The notes: generated by a model not told the origin, from the sequence alone. A stretch of 50,790 nt of DNA from RUG191 sp045642225 (GCA_045642225.1 JAZUIN010000033.1:1-50790); one strand, 5' to 3'; counted from the stretch's first letter, positions 17,931-26,527 are shown. Numbers and translations are program-made.

Positions 17931-18902
17931 CTAACTAAAATATACTAATTCTTCCTCTTGAGTAGCTGGCACTCTACCTGGCTTAATCTCAATTGGATAT
18001 AAAATAGGTCCTTTGCCCCTATAACTTTTACTAAACTCATACTTGATTTCAGCAGTTATATCTATCCAGCTCTTGTGCTCTTGGCTTGCTGCATCATCAT
18101 ATTTTGCAATCATTCCAAGGAACTGAACATCCTCAATGCAACAAGTCATTGCGAAACGACCTGGTACAAATTGATTCTTCTTAAGCTTACCGTCATCTGG
18201 ATTGTATACATATCCCAAGAAATGTACCTTCTTGCCATCATATTTCTTAGGATTATCCATAACATCCATAAACCATAATGCATAATCGGCATCAGTAATT
18301 TCAATCACATCAGCATCAATATCAAATGGTAGCTCTTCTGGACTATCATCTATAGTTCCATCCTTGAGCTCATATACAATCTGAGCTGGACGATTAAAAT
18401 TCTTGATATTGGCCCTAAATTTAGCCTTAGGTGTGTTCTCGTCACATCTATTAAATACAACAACATCTGATTTGAATAATTGTTCTTGCATCATTGTTCT
18501 CATATTCTGCATATACATTTCAAATGTTGTTGAATCAACGGCAGATAAAATCTGTACTGTAATCCAATCCTTAGGAAATTCCATTTCAAATAATGGAGCT
18601 AGCTCCCAAGTTCCGTTATATTCAATAAAAACAGCTTGAGGATCATATTCCTTGGCAAATTCCTTTAATTGGTCAGTATTGAAATCCTCTTCCTCTTCAA
18701 GCATAACTAATGTTGTATTGTTGTCTTTTAATTCCTGCTCTTCAAATTCTACTTCACCATCTTCACAGCATATAAGTAAAATTCTATCGCACTCATTAGC
18801 AAAACCGTTCTCGAAAAGAGTTTCCTTAATCATAGATGTTTTACCCGCATCCATGAAACCAGTAAATAAATATACCGGAATGTCATTCATTTCTTCTGGC
18901 AT
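17931..18902 (-). CDS. G3E (CobW-like) GTPase fused to a YcgQ/DUF1980-like C-terminal domain
   Basis: Residues 1-190 or so form a CobW-like P-loop domain with Walker A GFMDAGKTS (15-23) and VVFNRCDE as the guanine-specificity region. It lacks the CxCC metal-binding motif of canonical CobW proteins and has ICCEDGE instead. From about residue 200 the sequence matches the C-terminal domain of YcgQ-type (DUF1980/TIGR03943) proteins: NPKKYDGKKVHFLGYVY, NQFVPGRFAMTCC and a W(I/V)DITAEI segment. In other bacteria that domain belongs to a two-protein membrane permease; here the membrane part is missing and the domain is joined to a GTPase. GGAGGGGATG precedes the ATG. It is 31 bp after the His-rich CobW gene, suggesting a joint metal-handling role. 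Confidence 0.8.
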   Translation of the reverse strand: MPEEMNDIPVYLFTGFMDAGKTSMIKETLFENGFANECDRILLICCEDGEVEFEEQELKDNNTTLVMLEEEEDFNTDQLKEFAKEYDPQAVFIEYNGTWELAPLFEMEFPKDWITVQILSAVDSTTFEMYMQNMRTMMQEQLFKSDVVVFNRCDENTPKAKFRANIKNFNRPAQIVYELKDGTIDDSPEELPFDIDADVIEITDADYALWFMDVMDNPKKYDGKKVHFLGYVYNPDDGKLKKNQFVPGRFAMTCCIEDVQFLGMIAKYDDAASQEHKSWIDITAEIKYEFSKSYRGKGPILYPIEIKPGRVPATQEEELVYFS

Positions 18903-18933
18903 TTCATCCCCTCCATAAATATCGTATTATAAA

Positions 18934-20073
18934 TTAGTGTAATCCAAACAAATGCTCTAATTCGTGTTCATCAATTCCTGTTCCAATTACAACTATTTTG
19001 CCTGTATACTCAGGTGCGCCTTCACGCAATTCATACTCTCCGTCTACTAAGTCGAAGTAAATCCATCCACCTTCAACATTTTCAACCATTCCCTTAGAAC
19101 GTAGGATATCACCGTATTCTTCCGTCTCAACGAACTTCTTCATAGCATTCTCGATAGTTGCTTTCTCGAATTTGTGTGGAGTTTCCTTACCCCAGCTAAC
19201 AAATATATCATCTGCATGATGATGGTGCTGCTCGTGATCATGGTCATGACAACCACATGTACAATTCTCACCATGTTCGTGATGATGGTGTTCATGGTCA
19301 TGGTCGTGATCGTGATGATGCTCATGCTCGTGGTCATGGTCATGATGATGGTGATGCTCGTGCTCGTGATCATGATGATGCTCATGCTCGTGCTCGTGGT
19401 CATGGTCATGATGATGGTGATGTTCATGCTCTTCATGTAGTTCTTCAGCTAGTTCTTTCATGCTAGCATTAAGGTTATTTTGACCTTCAATTACATTAAA
19501 TATTTGTTCACCACTAATCTCATTCCATGGTGTAGTAATAATTGCAGCATTAGGATTAAGTTCTCTAATCTTATCTACGCAAAATTCTAACTGCTCATCC
19601 TTAGCCTTTTGTGTTCTAGATAAAACAACTGTTGTTGCGCATTCAATTTGATTATTGAAGAATTCTCCAAAAGCTTTCATTTGCTTTGCTGCCTTAAGAG
19701 CATTAACAACTGTAACTAATCCGTTGAGTTTAACGTCTTCTTCCTTCTCGATATCAATAACAGATGTCATAACGTCAGACAACTTACCAACACCCGATGG
19801 CTCGATAAGAATTCTATCTGGAGCAAAACGCTCTATAACCTCGTGTAGATTATTGGCGAAATCTCCTACTAGTGAACAACAAATACATCCTGAATTCATT
19901 TCACTAATCTCAATTCCAGCGTCCTTAAGAAAACCACCGTCAATTCCAACTTCACCAAATTCGTTCTCAATAAGAACTATTTTCTCGCCTTTGTATACTT
20001 CATCAATCATCTTCTTGATAAAGGTTGTTTTACCTGCTCCCAAAAAGCCAGAAATAATATCAATCTTTGTCAT
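18934..20073 (-). CDS. CobW/ZagA-type zinc GTPase metallochaperone with His-rich insert
   Basis: A 379-aa COG0523 GTPase. Walker A is GFLGAGKTT (9-17), the zinc-binding CxCC motif is SGCICC (Cys 63, 65, 66), and VVLSRTQKAKD occupies the base-specificity region. Between the GTPase and the C-terminal CobW domain (about 211-288) lies a stretch made almost only of His, Asp and Glu with a CTCGC motif, a plausible metal store. The nearest characterised relative in concept is ZagA (YciC) of Bacillus subtilis, which delivers zinc under limitation. GAAGG precedes the ATG. A Zur-box-like sequence is 23 bp upstream. It is the first gene of the run through the fusion GTPase to nfnAB. Confidence 0.88.
   Translation of the reverse strand: MTKIDIISGFLGAGKTTFIKKMIDEVYKGEKIVLIENEFGEVGIDGGFLKDAGIEISEMNSGCICCSLVGDFANNLHEVIERFAPDRILIEPSGVGKLSDVMTSVIDIEKEEDVKLNGLVTVVNALKAAKQMKAFGEFFNNQIECATTVVLSRTQKAKDEQLEFCVDKIRELNPNAAIITTPWNEISGEQIFNVIEGQNNLNASMKELAEELHEEHEHHHHHDHDHEHEHEHHHDHEHEHHHHHDHDHEHEHHHDHDHDHEHHHHEHGENCTCGCHDHDHEQHHHHADDIFVSWGKETPHKFEKATIENAMKKFVETEEYGDILRSKGMVENVEGGWIYFDLVDGEYELREGAPEYTGKIVVIGTGIDEHELEHLFGLH
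19213..19437. repeat. Imperfect tandem repeats encoding the His/Asp/Glu-rich segment
   Basis: The DNA encoding the His-rich insert is built of CATGAT, CATGGT and CTCGTG hexamers. Positions 19321-19380 and 19381-19440 are near-identical 60-bp units, the second with an extra CTCGTG. This is a recent in-frame duplication and a likely slippage site. Confidence 0.7.
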
Positions 20074-20095
20074 AATATACCTTCTTTCTATGTTA

Positions 20096-20110
20096 TCGTA
20101 ATTATTAATT
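20096..20110 (-). promoter_or_regulatory. Possible Zur/Fur-type operator upstream of the His-rich CobW gene
   Basis: The sequence TCGTAATTATTAATT matches the left half of the Bacillus Zur box (TCGTAATNATTACGA) exactly through the spacer and ATTA, with the last three bases degenerate. It lies 23 bp before the start codon of a zinc-type GTPase gene, where such a repressor would act. AT-rich sequence makes partial matches by chance possible. Confidence 0.35.
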
Positions 20111-20310
20111 CTTCTTTTAACTATCTATATATTGTGTTTTAATTGTAATAACAGTGTGCTTTTTTAATATTTAAATAAGACACTTTTCATTTTACAAACT
20201 TTAACTCTTAAATTTTACCATTTTTTGTGTCAATCGGCAAGTTGAGTTTTTGTGTACACGCATGAAATATATGTTTTTAAATATTGATACTTCGATATAA
20301 AATTAGATAT
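20111..20310. other. AT-rich intergenic stretch upstream of the CobW gene
   Basis: I see no gene here. The minus strand has an imperfect candidate promoter near 20130-20150 (TTACAA upstream of TATAGA-like sequence) but the spacing is not convincing. The rest is featureless AT-rich DNA before the terminator of the surface-protein gene. Confidence 0.4.
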
Positions 20311-20343
20311 AAAAAATCGCCTGGCAATCCTACCAAGCGATTT
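20311..20343 (-). terminator. Rho-independent terminator of the surface-protein gene
   Basis: On the minus strand AAATCGCTTGG pairs with CCAGGCGATTT (one mismatch), followed by TTTTTT. It lies about 125 nt after the stop codon, leaving an unusually long 3' untranslated region. Confidence 0.75.
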
Positions 20344-20356
20344 CTAAATCTATTAT

Positions 20357-20466
20357 TTAGTTCAATCTATATTTCTTAGTTCAATCTATAATCGATCAAC
20401 CAAAAGTATAGTAAAATCAAGATACAATCAATTAAATCAAGATGTAACTATTTAACTCAATGTTAA
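20357..20466. repeat. Short direct repeats of 19-20 bp in the 3' untranslated region of the surface-protein gene
   Basis: TTAGTTCAATCTATA occurs at 20357-20371 and 20376-20390 (period 19). AAATCAAGAT followed by RYAA occurs at 20414-20427 and 20434-20447 (period 20), with a weaker third relative running into the stop codon. These look like decayed tandem repeats. Confidence 0.5.
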
Positions 20467-23400
20467 TTATTTTTCTCTTCTTCTCAAAAGAACAATTCCC
20501 GCAAGCGATCCGCTCAATATTAAAACAAGATATAACAATGGCGATGTTGTGTCTCCAGTCTTTGGTGACTTAACCTTTGAGTTAGCTTGTGAGTCGGATT
20601 GTGAATCAGGTTGTGCATCCTTGTAAATAATTGCATACGTAGAGAACTTGTCTGATGCAAATGTGATTGTATTATTGCTACCAAGTGTTGCAAAATCTGT
20701 AATTTGCTCAAACACGCCATTATGTACTCTTACAATTGCAAATGAACGACCTGGTGCTACTAGTCCAATAGGAACATCAAGTGTTATCACTATAGGCTCA
20801 GCAGTTTCAGTAATCTGAACCTTCTTCTGACCTGATATTTGCTTATAAAGATCAATATCTATAAATGCACCGATTGTTGCTCCATTAACATTTGAAGCTA
20901 TAATCAGTCTTTCATCTGGATGAATACTATGTGTAACATCCTCAACCTCAATCCAAGTCCAAATTCCTGACGACTTCTCAATGTCTGTACGTACAATCGC
21001 TTTTTCAAGGTTTGTACTATCAAGAACTGCCGAAAAGTCATTATGCAAAATTGAAGGTGTGATATTAACAATCTGGTTAGGTTTTGCAGGTGCTACATCG
21101 CCTTTGACATCAACGTCAGGTTTATTAGCAGCCTTTGCAGCTCTAATAGCGTTAATACCATTAATCTTTGCTGCTTCTACTGCATCCATGTCTGTAGCTT
21201 CTTCGATTGCTTTCTTAGCTGCAGCCGCTGCCTTCTTAACATTTGACGCTGTATCTCCTGCAACCTCTGCTATGATTGCTGCAAATGCATCTTCTTTTGC
21301 TTTTGCAAGGCTTGTTACCTTAGCAGCATCTATTAACTCAATACCACGAGCAGTTTCTATAGCTACATTTGTCATTGTTGTTGCAGCATCAATTGCTGCC
21401 TTTGCTGCTTCTGCCGCTTGTCTTACGCTTTCAGATGTAAATCCTACGCACTCTCTATCTATATCAGCTTTAGCTACTTCTTTTGCTGCTTGTAATGCAT
21501 TTGCTTCCTTAGCTGCTAGAATCGCTTCAATGCCTAATGTTGTTTCTTCTACAACGTCTTCTGCAAGACTTGCAGCATTAATCTTAGCTATTACTGCTTC
21601 TGCCGCTTGTCTTACATTCTCAGATGTATCTCCTGCGATTTCATGCTGTATAAGTTCTAACGCATTTTGTTTAGCTGCGACGAGTTCATTTGCTCTTTTA
21701 GCTTCTTGAATCTTTTTGACACCCTCAGCTACCGCTAAAGCTACGTCTTCTGGATTCTTGGCTGGATGTGTCATTGCATTAATTATAGCCTTAGCTTGAG
21801 AAGCCGCTGCTTCTACGTTATGACTTGTATCTCCAGCAACTTCATTATCAATAATGTCGTTCGCTGCTTTCTTAGCTTCTAACATATCGTGTTCAGCCTT
21901 CAATCTACGGATATTTTCAATCCCAGTATCTGTTGCTGATTCTACATCTTCCAATGATGTAGCTTGATCAATTAATGTTTTTGCAGTATCAGCCGCATTT
22001 TGTACAGCTTCCCATGGATGCGAACCTACTTCAGCATCAATTATATCTTTTGCTGCATTTTTAGCCGCTAGTAATGCTGCAGCTTTTGCTGCTTCTTCAG
22101 CTTTCCCCTTAGCTTTTTCAATATTTACTAAACCTTTTATTGTTTCTTTTATTACATTTTCTAAATCAGGCGCACCGTTAACTGCTGCTTTTGCAGCATC
22201 AAATGCATCCTTTACCTCTTGTGGCGCACTCTCGTATGATCCTTCAATTTCTTCCAAAAGATCTGCTATTGCTTTATCTTTTGCAGCTTGAAGTGCATTC
22301 GCTTCCTTTGCTGCACGAATTGCTTCAATACCTTTAGCTGTTTCTAAAGCTACATCTTCTGATGATGTTGCTGCGTCAATTGCTGCCTTTGCTGCTGTAG
22401 CCGCTTCTACTACATTCGTAGATGTATCTTGGTTAACTTCCTCATCAATAACAGCTTTTGCTGCATCTTTTTCTAATTTAAGCGCATTTTCTGCTTTTGC
22501 TGCACGAATATTTTCAATACCAATATTCGTCTCTGTTGCTACGCCTTGTGATGATGTTGCTGCCATAATTTTACCAATCGCACCAAGAGCCGCATTTCTA
22601 ACATTATCCGGAACAGTATCTAATGGTGCAGCTTCTGCGGTAATAACAGCAATCGCTGCGTCTTTTTCTGCATCAAGCGCATTTGCTGCCTTCGCTGCAC
22701 GAATTGCTGCTACACCAGGATCTATTTGAGCTATAACCGCTTCATCTGATGTTGCCGAATCAATTGCTGCCTTTGCTGCGTTTGCTGCTTCTATTACATT
22801 TTCAGATGTATCTCCGCCAACTTCTCTATCAATAATATCTTTTGCCGCATCTTTTGCTGCTTTAAGATTACGAACAATAGTAGCTGTCAACACTCCTTCT
22901 GCTGGATAATAACCATCCTTTGTAATTTTATAATAAACTTTATATTGTCCAAAATCCTTATATGAATATGGCTCACTTCTGTAAGTTCCATCAGGACTCT
23001 CTGAATAAGTTACTGTTGCACCACTCACATTAGGATTAACCTTTAATTCATGGAATTCTCCATCATATTGACCATGAAATTCCACCTTAGTAGGGCTAAA
23101 CATTTCTTTTGCGTCAACAAGAACTCCTGCACTTTCTAATGATTCTGGTGCTTCTGAAGTTGCTTTAACCTTAGTATATATTGTATTTGTTGATCCTGAT
23201 ACTACTGTAAATGTTACAAATCCATCAGAATCGGCACTCTTCCACTCCGAACCTGCTATGCGATATGCTTGTCCAGGCACTGCTTTAATCTTAATACTAT
23301 TATTTGTTGTAATAATATCATTAATAGCTGCAGTATCAGCAGTTACTGATTTAGTTGGTGCAGTAGGAACTGTTGCAACAGGACGTGGTGCTACTTGTAT

Positions 23401-24396
23401 TGTCACAGGTTCCGAATCATGCGATGTCGTACCTCCATCACCTTTGTGAACCATTACAATCGTTTTACCAATAAAGTCGTAATCATGACCTAAGCTATCT
23501 GTTCCATGTAAAGGTATAGTAGTTCCTGAAATCGAGTTAAATTGATAATCCGTATCGACACCATCAACTTTTGTCACCCAATATTTTCCACCTGCTTCAA
23601 GATCTGTAAACTTTTCATTCACATAATCTACAGATGTAGTCAAAGCTTTCTTAACCTTTTCAATAATATCATCAATTGAACTTGCATCTCCCATACCTAC
23701 AACAAGAGTATATTCCTGTTCAGCGCCTACCGCGATATCGGTCTCTGGGAAATACATAACAAATGCACTGTCGCTAGCACTATCTACTGGTGTAACTGTA
23801 GAAGGATCTGCACCTCTTATAACACTCGTATAACTCACCGCAGAACTACCATATTCTGTTGCTACTGCTGTTCCACCTTCTGTTGTTGATAGTGCAAAGA
23901 ATGAATTCCCTGTATTAGGATTTGTCATTGTTACTACACCATTATGAATCGAATTAGTACTTGCATCGTTTCCATCAATCTTTGTGTCTGCTGCTATATA
24001 GAATCTATAGTCAGAAACAGGCGAAACAGAAGTATTTTTCACTTTGTACGTAACCTTAATTGCCTTACCATTTGCAATAAATTCTGGTGTACCAGTTGTA
24101 ATTTTAAGTCCGCTTCCATTGTAAGCACCTATCTTAAAACCACCATCGCTATACGTAGTCATTCTCCAGCTTCCATTTATGAAGCCCTTGAAGTCATATA
24201 CGCTACTACCCTTATCCCTATATTCCATAAGACCATTAGCATCAGTAGTATAACCACTAGTTGGATTAGCCGCATTAGAATTAAAGCTTAAGCTTAATAC
24301 TGTTGTAAGCACCATTGCAAATGCTAATGTAAGCGACAATATACGCTTTGGTAATCCCTTCAATAATTTTGTGTTAGTAACTTTTTCTCTCATCAC
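20467..24396 (-). CDS. Large cell-wall-anchored surface protein with nine helical repeats
   Basis: A 1309-aa exported protein. Residues 1-42 are a signal peptide (KRILSLTLAFAMVLTTVL core, cleavage near NSNA). Residues 43-340 are beta-rich, and a further beta region holds an MBG/YDG-like module near 425-505 (GQYKVYYKITKDGYYPAEG). From about 512 to 1087 run nine modules of about 63 residues with a consensus like AKDIIDEEVAGDTSENV, AAKAAIDAAT, EDVALET and GIEAIRAAK, predicted three-helix bundles. A beta domain follows, then SPKTGD, a hydrophobic segment and RRREK, a sortase signal of LPXTG type. GTG at 24396 or ATG at 24393 starts it, with GGGGA upstream. No sortase gene is in the window. Ligand unknown. 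Confidence 0.85.
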   Translation of the reverse strand: MMREKVTNTKLLKGLPKRILSLTLAFAMVLTTVLSLSFNSNAANPTSGYTTDANGLMEYRDKGSSVYDFKGFINGSWRMTTYSDGGFKIGAYNGSGLKITTGTPEFIANGKAIKVTYKVKNTSVSPVSDYRFYIAADTKIDGNDASTNSIHNGVVTMTNPNTGNSFFALSTTEGGTAVATEYGSSAVSYTSVIRGADPSTVTPVDSASDSAFVMYFPETDIAVGAEQEYTLVVGMGDASSIDDIIEKVKKALTTSVDYVNEKFTDLEAGGKYWVTKVDGVDTDYQFNSISGTTIPLHGTDSLGHDYDFIGKTIVMVHKGDGGTTSHDSEPVTIQVAPRPVATVPTAPTKSVTADTAAINDIITTNNSIKIKAVPGQAYRIAGSEWKSADSDGFVTFTVVSGSTNTIYTKVKATSEAPESLESAGVLVDAKEMFSPTKVEFHGQYDGEFHELKVNPNVSGATVTYSESPDGTYRSEPYSYKDFGQYKVYYKITKDGYYPAEGVLTATIVRNLKAAKDAAKDIIDREVGGDTSENVIEAANAAKAAIDSATSDEAVIAQIDPGVAAIRAAKAANALDAEKDAAIAVITAEAAPLDTVPDNVRNAALGAIGKIMAATSSQGVATETNIGIENIRAAKAENALKLEKDAAKAVIDEEVNQDTSTNVVEAATAAKAAIDAATSSEDVALETAKGIEAIRAAKEANALQAAKDKAIADLLEEIEGSYESAPQEVKDAFDAAKAAVNGAPDLENVIKETIKGLVNIEKAKGKAEEAAKAAALLAAKNAAKDIIDAEVGSHPWEAVQNAADTAKTLIDQATSLEDVESATDTGIENIRRLKAEHDMLEAKKAANDIIDNEVAGDTSHNVEAAASQAKAIINAMTHPAKNPEDVALAVAEGVKKIQEAKRANELVAAKQNALELIQHEIAGDTSENVRQAAEAVIAKINAASLAEDVVEETTLGIEAILAAKEANALQAAKEVAKADIDRECVGFTSESVRQAAEAAKAAIDAATTMTNVAIETARGIELIDAAKVTSLAKAKEDAFAAIIAEVAGDTASNVKKAAAAAKKAIEEATDMDAVEAAKINGINAIRAAKAANKPDVDVKGDVAPAKPNQIVNITPSILHNDFSAVLDSTNLEKAIVRTDIEKSSGIWTWIEVEDVTHSIHPDERLIIASNVNGATIGAFIDIDLYKQISGQKKVQITETAEPIVITLDVPIGLVAPGRSFAIVRVHNGVFEQITDFATLGSNNTITFASDKFSTYAIIYKDAQPDSQSDSQANSKVKSPKTGDTTSPLLYLVLILSGSLAGIVLLRRREK
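21106..22870. repeat. Nine degenerate tandem repeats of about 190 bp within the surface-protein gene
   Basis: The DNA encodes the nine 60-70-aa Ala-rich modules of the surface protein. Unit boundaries can be placed at recurring AKxANAL junctions. Modules 3, 7 and 8 are the most similar; modules 2, 4 and 6 carry small insertions. The composition differs from the flanks (rich in GCA/GCT codons) and produces long spurious open frames on the plus strand. Confidence 0.75.
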
Positions 24397-24749
24397 AAGA
24401 ATCCCCTATTCACAGATTTTCTAATAAAAAATGTTAAAATTATCTAAATCTAAAACTTCTATACAACAAACAATATCAAAGTGTTTGTCTTAAGCAAAAT
24501 AATTTATTATAACCACAAAAATTTTACTACTTTCTTAATAAAGTGGCAATGTTTTTATGTCAATTTATGTTTTTTCTTCTGTGCAATTTTATATATTTCT
24601 TATCATTTATCCTTACATTACCGCACTTAAAATTTCAATCTATATTTAATTTCTCTTATTACTCCACAGTTCATCCGCCTCTTCAAGAATCACATACACT
24701 CTTGCTTTATATTTCTACTATTCCAATATAAATTCAAACTAAATTATCT
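24397..24749. other. AT-rich intergenic region between the surface-protein gene and the LUD-domain gene
   Basis: I see no gene. The minus strand has a perfect TATAAT (complement of 24506-24511) about 110 bp before the surface-protein start, without a good -35, as a possible promoter. The rest is AT-rich with no clear hairpin. Confidence 0.4.
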
Positions 24750-24878
24750 AAAACACTACAGAATAAATCAAACAGCAACATTTATAAAAACACCACAATA
24801 TAAATCAAACAGCACTATTTATAAAAACACTACAATACAAATCCAACATCAATATTATAAAAAGCACTACGGTAAAAT
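24750..24878. repeat. Three and a half tandem repeats of about 37 bp
   Basis: Units start at 24750, 24786, 24823 and 24859 (the last partial). The shared pattern is AAAACACTACA, an A-rich core, AAATCAAACAGCA and a TTTAT end. The copies differ at several bases, so the array is not fresh. It ends about 90 bp before the LUD-domain gene. Confidence 0.65.
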
Positions 24879-24970
24879 TTTTTCGCAGTAATATTTCAAA
24901 AAGCTACATTTCCCCAGGAAAATTTGATATATTATTATTAAATACTTATAAAACAAGAAGGAGAATTATT

Positions 24971-25606
24971 ATGTCAAAAGAAAAATACACAAAAGTTGTT
25001 GTAGAACGCTTAATCAAAAAGCTAAAGACGAGAAACATGGAAGGAATCTACTTCCAAAACGAAGACGAATTAAAGGCTTATCTAGACAACGAATTACAAG
25101 CGAATGAGAAAATCTGCAGCGGTGGTTCTGCTACAATGAAGGAGCTTGGTCTAATTGATTATCTAAACAATCGAGAAGACGTAAACTTCCTTGACAGAAG
25201 CAAGGCTGATACTAGAGAAGATGCTCTAAATATGATGCGTGAAGCATTTACTGCTGATTCTTTCTTTATGAGTACTAATGCCATCACAAGAGACGGTGTA
25301 TTAGTCAACATAGACGGAACAGGCAACAGATTAGCGGCTTTAATCTTCGGACCTAAGAAGGTATATATAATTTGCGGAACTAATAAGATTTGTGACGACG
25401 TCGAAAGTGCTTATAATCGCGCAAAAAATGTTGCTGCACCACCTAATTGCATACGCTTTGAGAAATCAACACCTTGTGTTGAAACTGGAAAATGTGAAGG
25501 TTGTCTATCTGATGAATGTATTTGTAACCAAATTGTTGTCACTCGCAACTCAAGAGATAACGGTAGAATCAAAATTCTAATCGTGGATGGTGAATATGGT
25601 TATTAA
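24971..25606 (+). CDS. LUD-domain (LutC/YkgG-like) lactate-utilization-type protein
   Basis: A 211-aa protein with the LUD (DUF162) fold: CSGGSATMKELGL near residues 45-57, DGVLVNIDGTGNRLAALIFGPKKVYII near 108-134 (quoted in parts as DGVLVNIDGTGNR and IFGPKKVYII), and APPNCIRF. The C-terminus holds a Cys cluster, TPCVETGKCEGC and CIC, suggesting a metal or iron-sulfur site. LutC works with LutA/LutB in lactate oxidation, but neither partner is present, so the substrate is unknown for this stand-alone form. AAGAAGGAG lies just before the ATG. It is followed after 48 bp by the glycosylase gene on the same strand. Confidence 0.85.
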   Translation: MSKEKYTKVVVERLIKKLKTRNMEGIYFQNEDELKAYLDNELQANEKICSGGSATMKELGLIDYLNNREDVNFLDRSKADTREDALNMMREAFTADSFFMSTNAITRDGVLVNIDGTGNRLAALIFGPKKVYIICGTNKICDDVESAYNRAKNVAAPPNCIRFEKSTPCVETGKCEGCLSDECICNQIVVTRNSRDNGRIKILIVDGEYGY

Positions 25607-25654
25607 ACCGCTATTTTACTGCAAATTTATTTAATATTAAATTAGGAATTAACA

Positions 25655-26527
25655 ATGATAATTACTGACGAAAACCTAAATATTGAAAAAATAATAGATA
25701 GTGGACAAGTTTTTAGAGCGATAAAGCTTTGTGATAAGATTTATCGCTTTATTTCTTGTGACAAAATTTTGTACCTGAAGGAAATATCTAATAACACATA
25801 TGCTTTATCTTGTACAGATGAAGAATGGTCTTCATTTTGGAGTCAATACTTCGACATGAATAGAGACTACAACGAAATTATATCTAGAATTAACAAGAAT
25901 GACGAGTATGCTTGTAAGTGTGCTTTCTATAGTAAAGGCATACGAATCCTTCATCAAGAGCCCTGGGAAATGTTAATATCATTTATTATATCACAACGAA
26001 AATCTATTCCTGCTATCCGCTCTTCTATAGAGATGATTTGTGAGATGTTCGGAAAATGTGTTGATATGTCCGAGACACTTCTAGACTTTGACAATACTCT
26101 TCCACAAGAAATTTTAAGCTTAGAACGAGAAGTATATCTTTTTCCATCGCCAGTAGAATTAAAAGAAGCAACTGACGCACAATTAAGAGAATGCAAAACC
26201 GGATATAGAGCGCCTTATATCCTTGACGCAATTGCCGTTTGTAATAATTCTAATGATTTTCTATACAAAAAAAATCTAGAAGATTTATCTGATGAAAATC
26301 TTCTAGATTATCTTATGCAAATCAAAGGTGTAGGCCTCAAAGTTGCAAGTTGTATAGCACTTTTTGCCTACAGCAGAGTAAATCTCGCCCCTGTTGATAC
26401 TTGGATTCAAAAAATAATAGATAAATACTATAAAGGTGAAAACCCTTTTCCTAAGTACCCTTTGGCTCCAGGTATAATACAGCAATACATGTTCTACTAC
26501 GCCTTATGTCACAAAGACGAATTCTAA
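25655..26527 (+). CDS. ogg: 8-oxoguanine DNA glycosylase (HhH-GPD, OGG1-like)
   Basis: A 290-aa bifunctional glycosylase/AP-lyase that removes oxidised guanine. The N-terminal OGG domain includes IDSGQVFRA, and the helix-hairpin-helix-GPD core includes LMQIKGVGLKVASCIALFA with the catalytic Lys at residue 229, then PVDTWIQ with the catalytic Asp at 248. Both catalytic residues are intact. AGGAATT precedes the ATG. It lies 48 bp after the LUD-domain gene, with which it probably shares a transcript. Its stop codon is directly adjacent to the argS stop codon on the other strand, with no terminator between them. Confidence 0.9.
   Translation: MIITDENLNIEKIIDSGQVFRAIKLCDKIYRFISCDKILYLKEISNNTYALSCTDEEWSSFWSQYFDMNRDYNEIISRINKNDEYACKCAFYSKGIRILHQEPWEMLISFIISQRKSIPAIRSSIEMICEMFGKCVDMSETLLDFDNTLPQEILSLEREVYLFPSPVELKEATDAQLRECKTGYRAPYILDAIAVCNNSNDFLYKKNLEDLSDENLLDYLMQIKGVGLKVASCIALFAYSRVNLAPVDTWIQKIIDKYYKGENPFPKYPLAPGIIQQYMFYYALCHKDEF

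Noticed and set aside
19174..19466. Two plus-strand open frames opposite the His-rich CobW segment
   Set aside because: They are low-complexity shadows of the CAT/GAT hexamer repeats and encode only Met/Val or Arg/His/Asp runs.
20981..21709. Open frame of 242 codons on the plus strand, Ala/Ser-rich
   Set aside because: It is the mirror of the Ala-rich repeats of the surface protein on the minus strand, has no good ribosome binding site and no independent conservation signal.
24543..24731. 62-codon plus-strand frame of Phe/Leu-rich sequence
   Set aside because: No ribosome binding site, composition typical of random AT-rich DNA, and it occupies a promoter region.
24543..24749. tRNA or small RNA gene in the large intergenic region
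   Set aside because: No cloverleaf, strong hairpin or terminator is visible.
24924..24952. Promoter TTGATA-17-TATAAA in front of the LUD-domain gene
   Set aside because: The implied transcription start would fall within the ribosome binding site at 24955-24963, so it is probably a chance match in AT-rich DNA.
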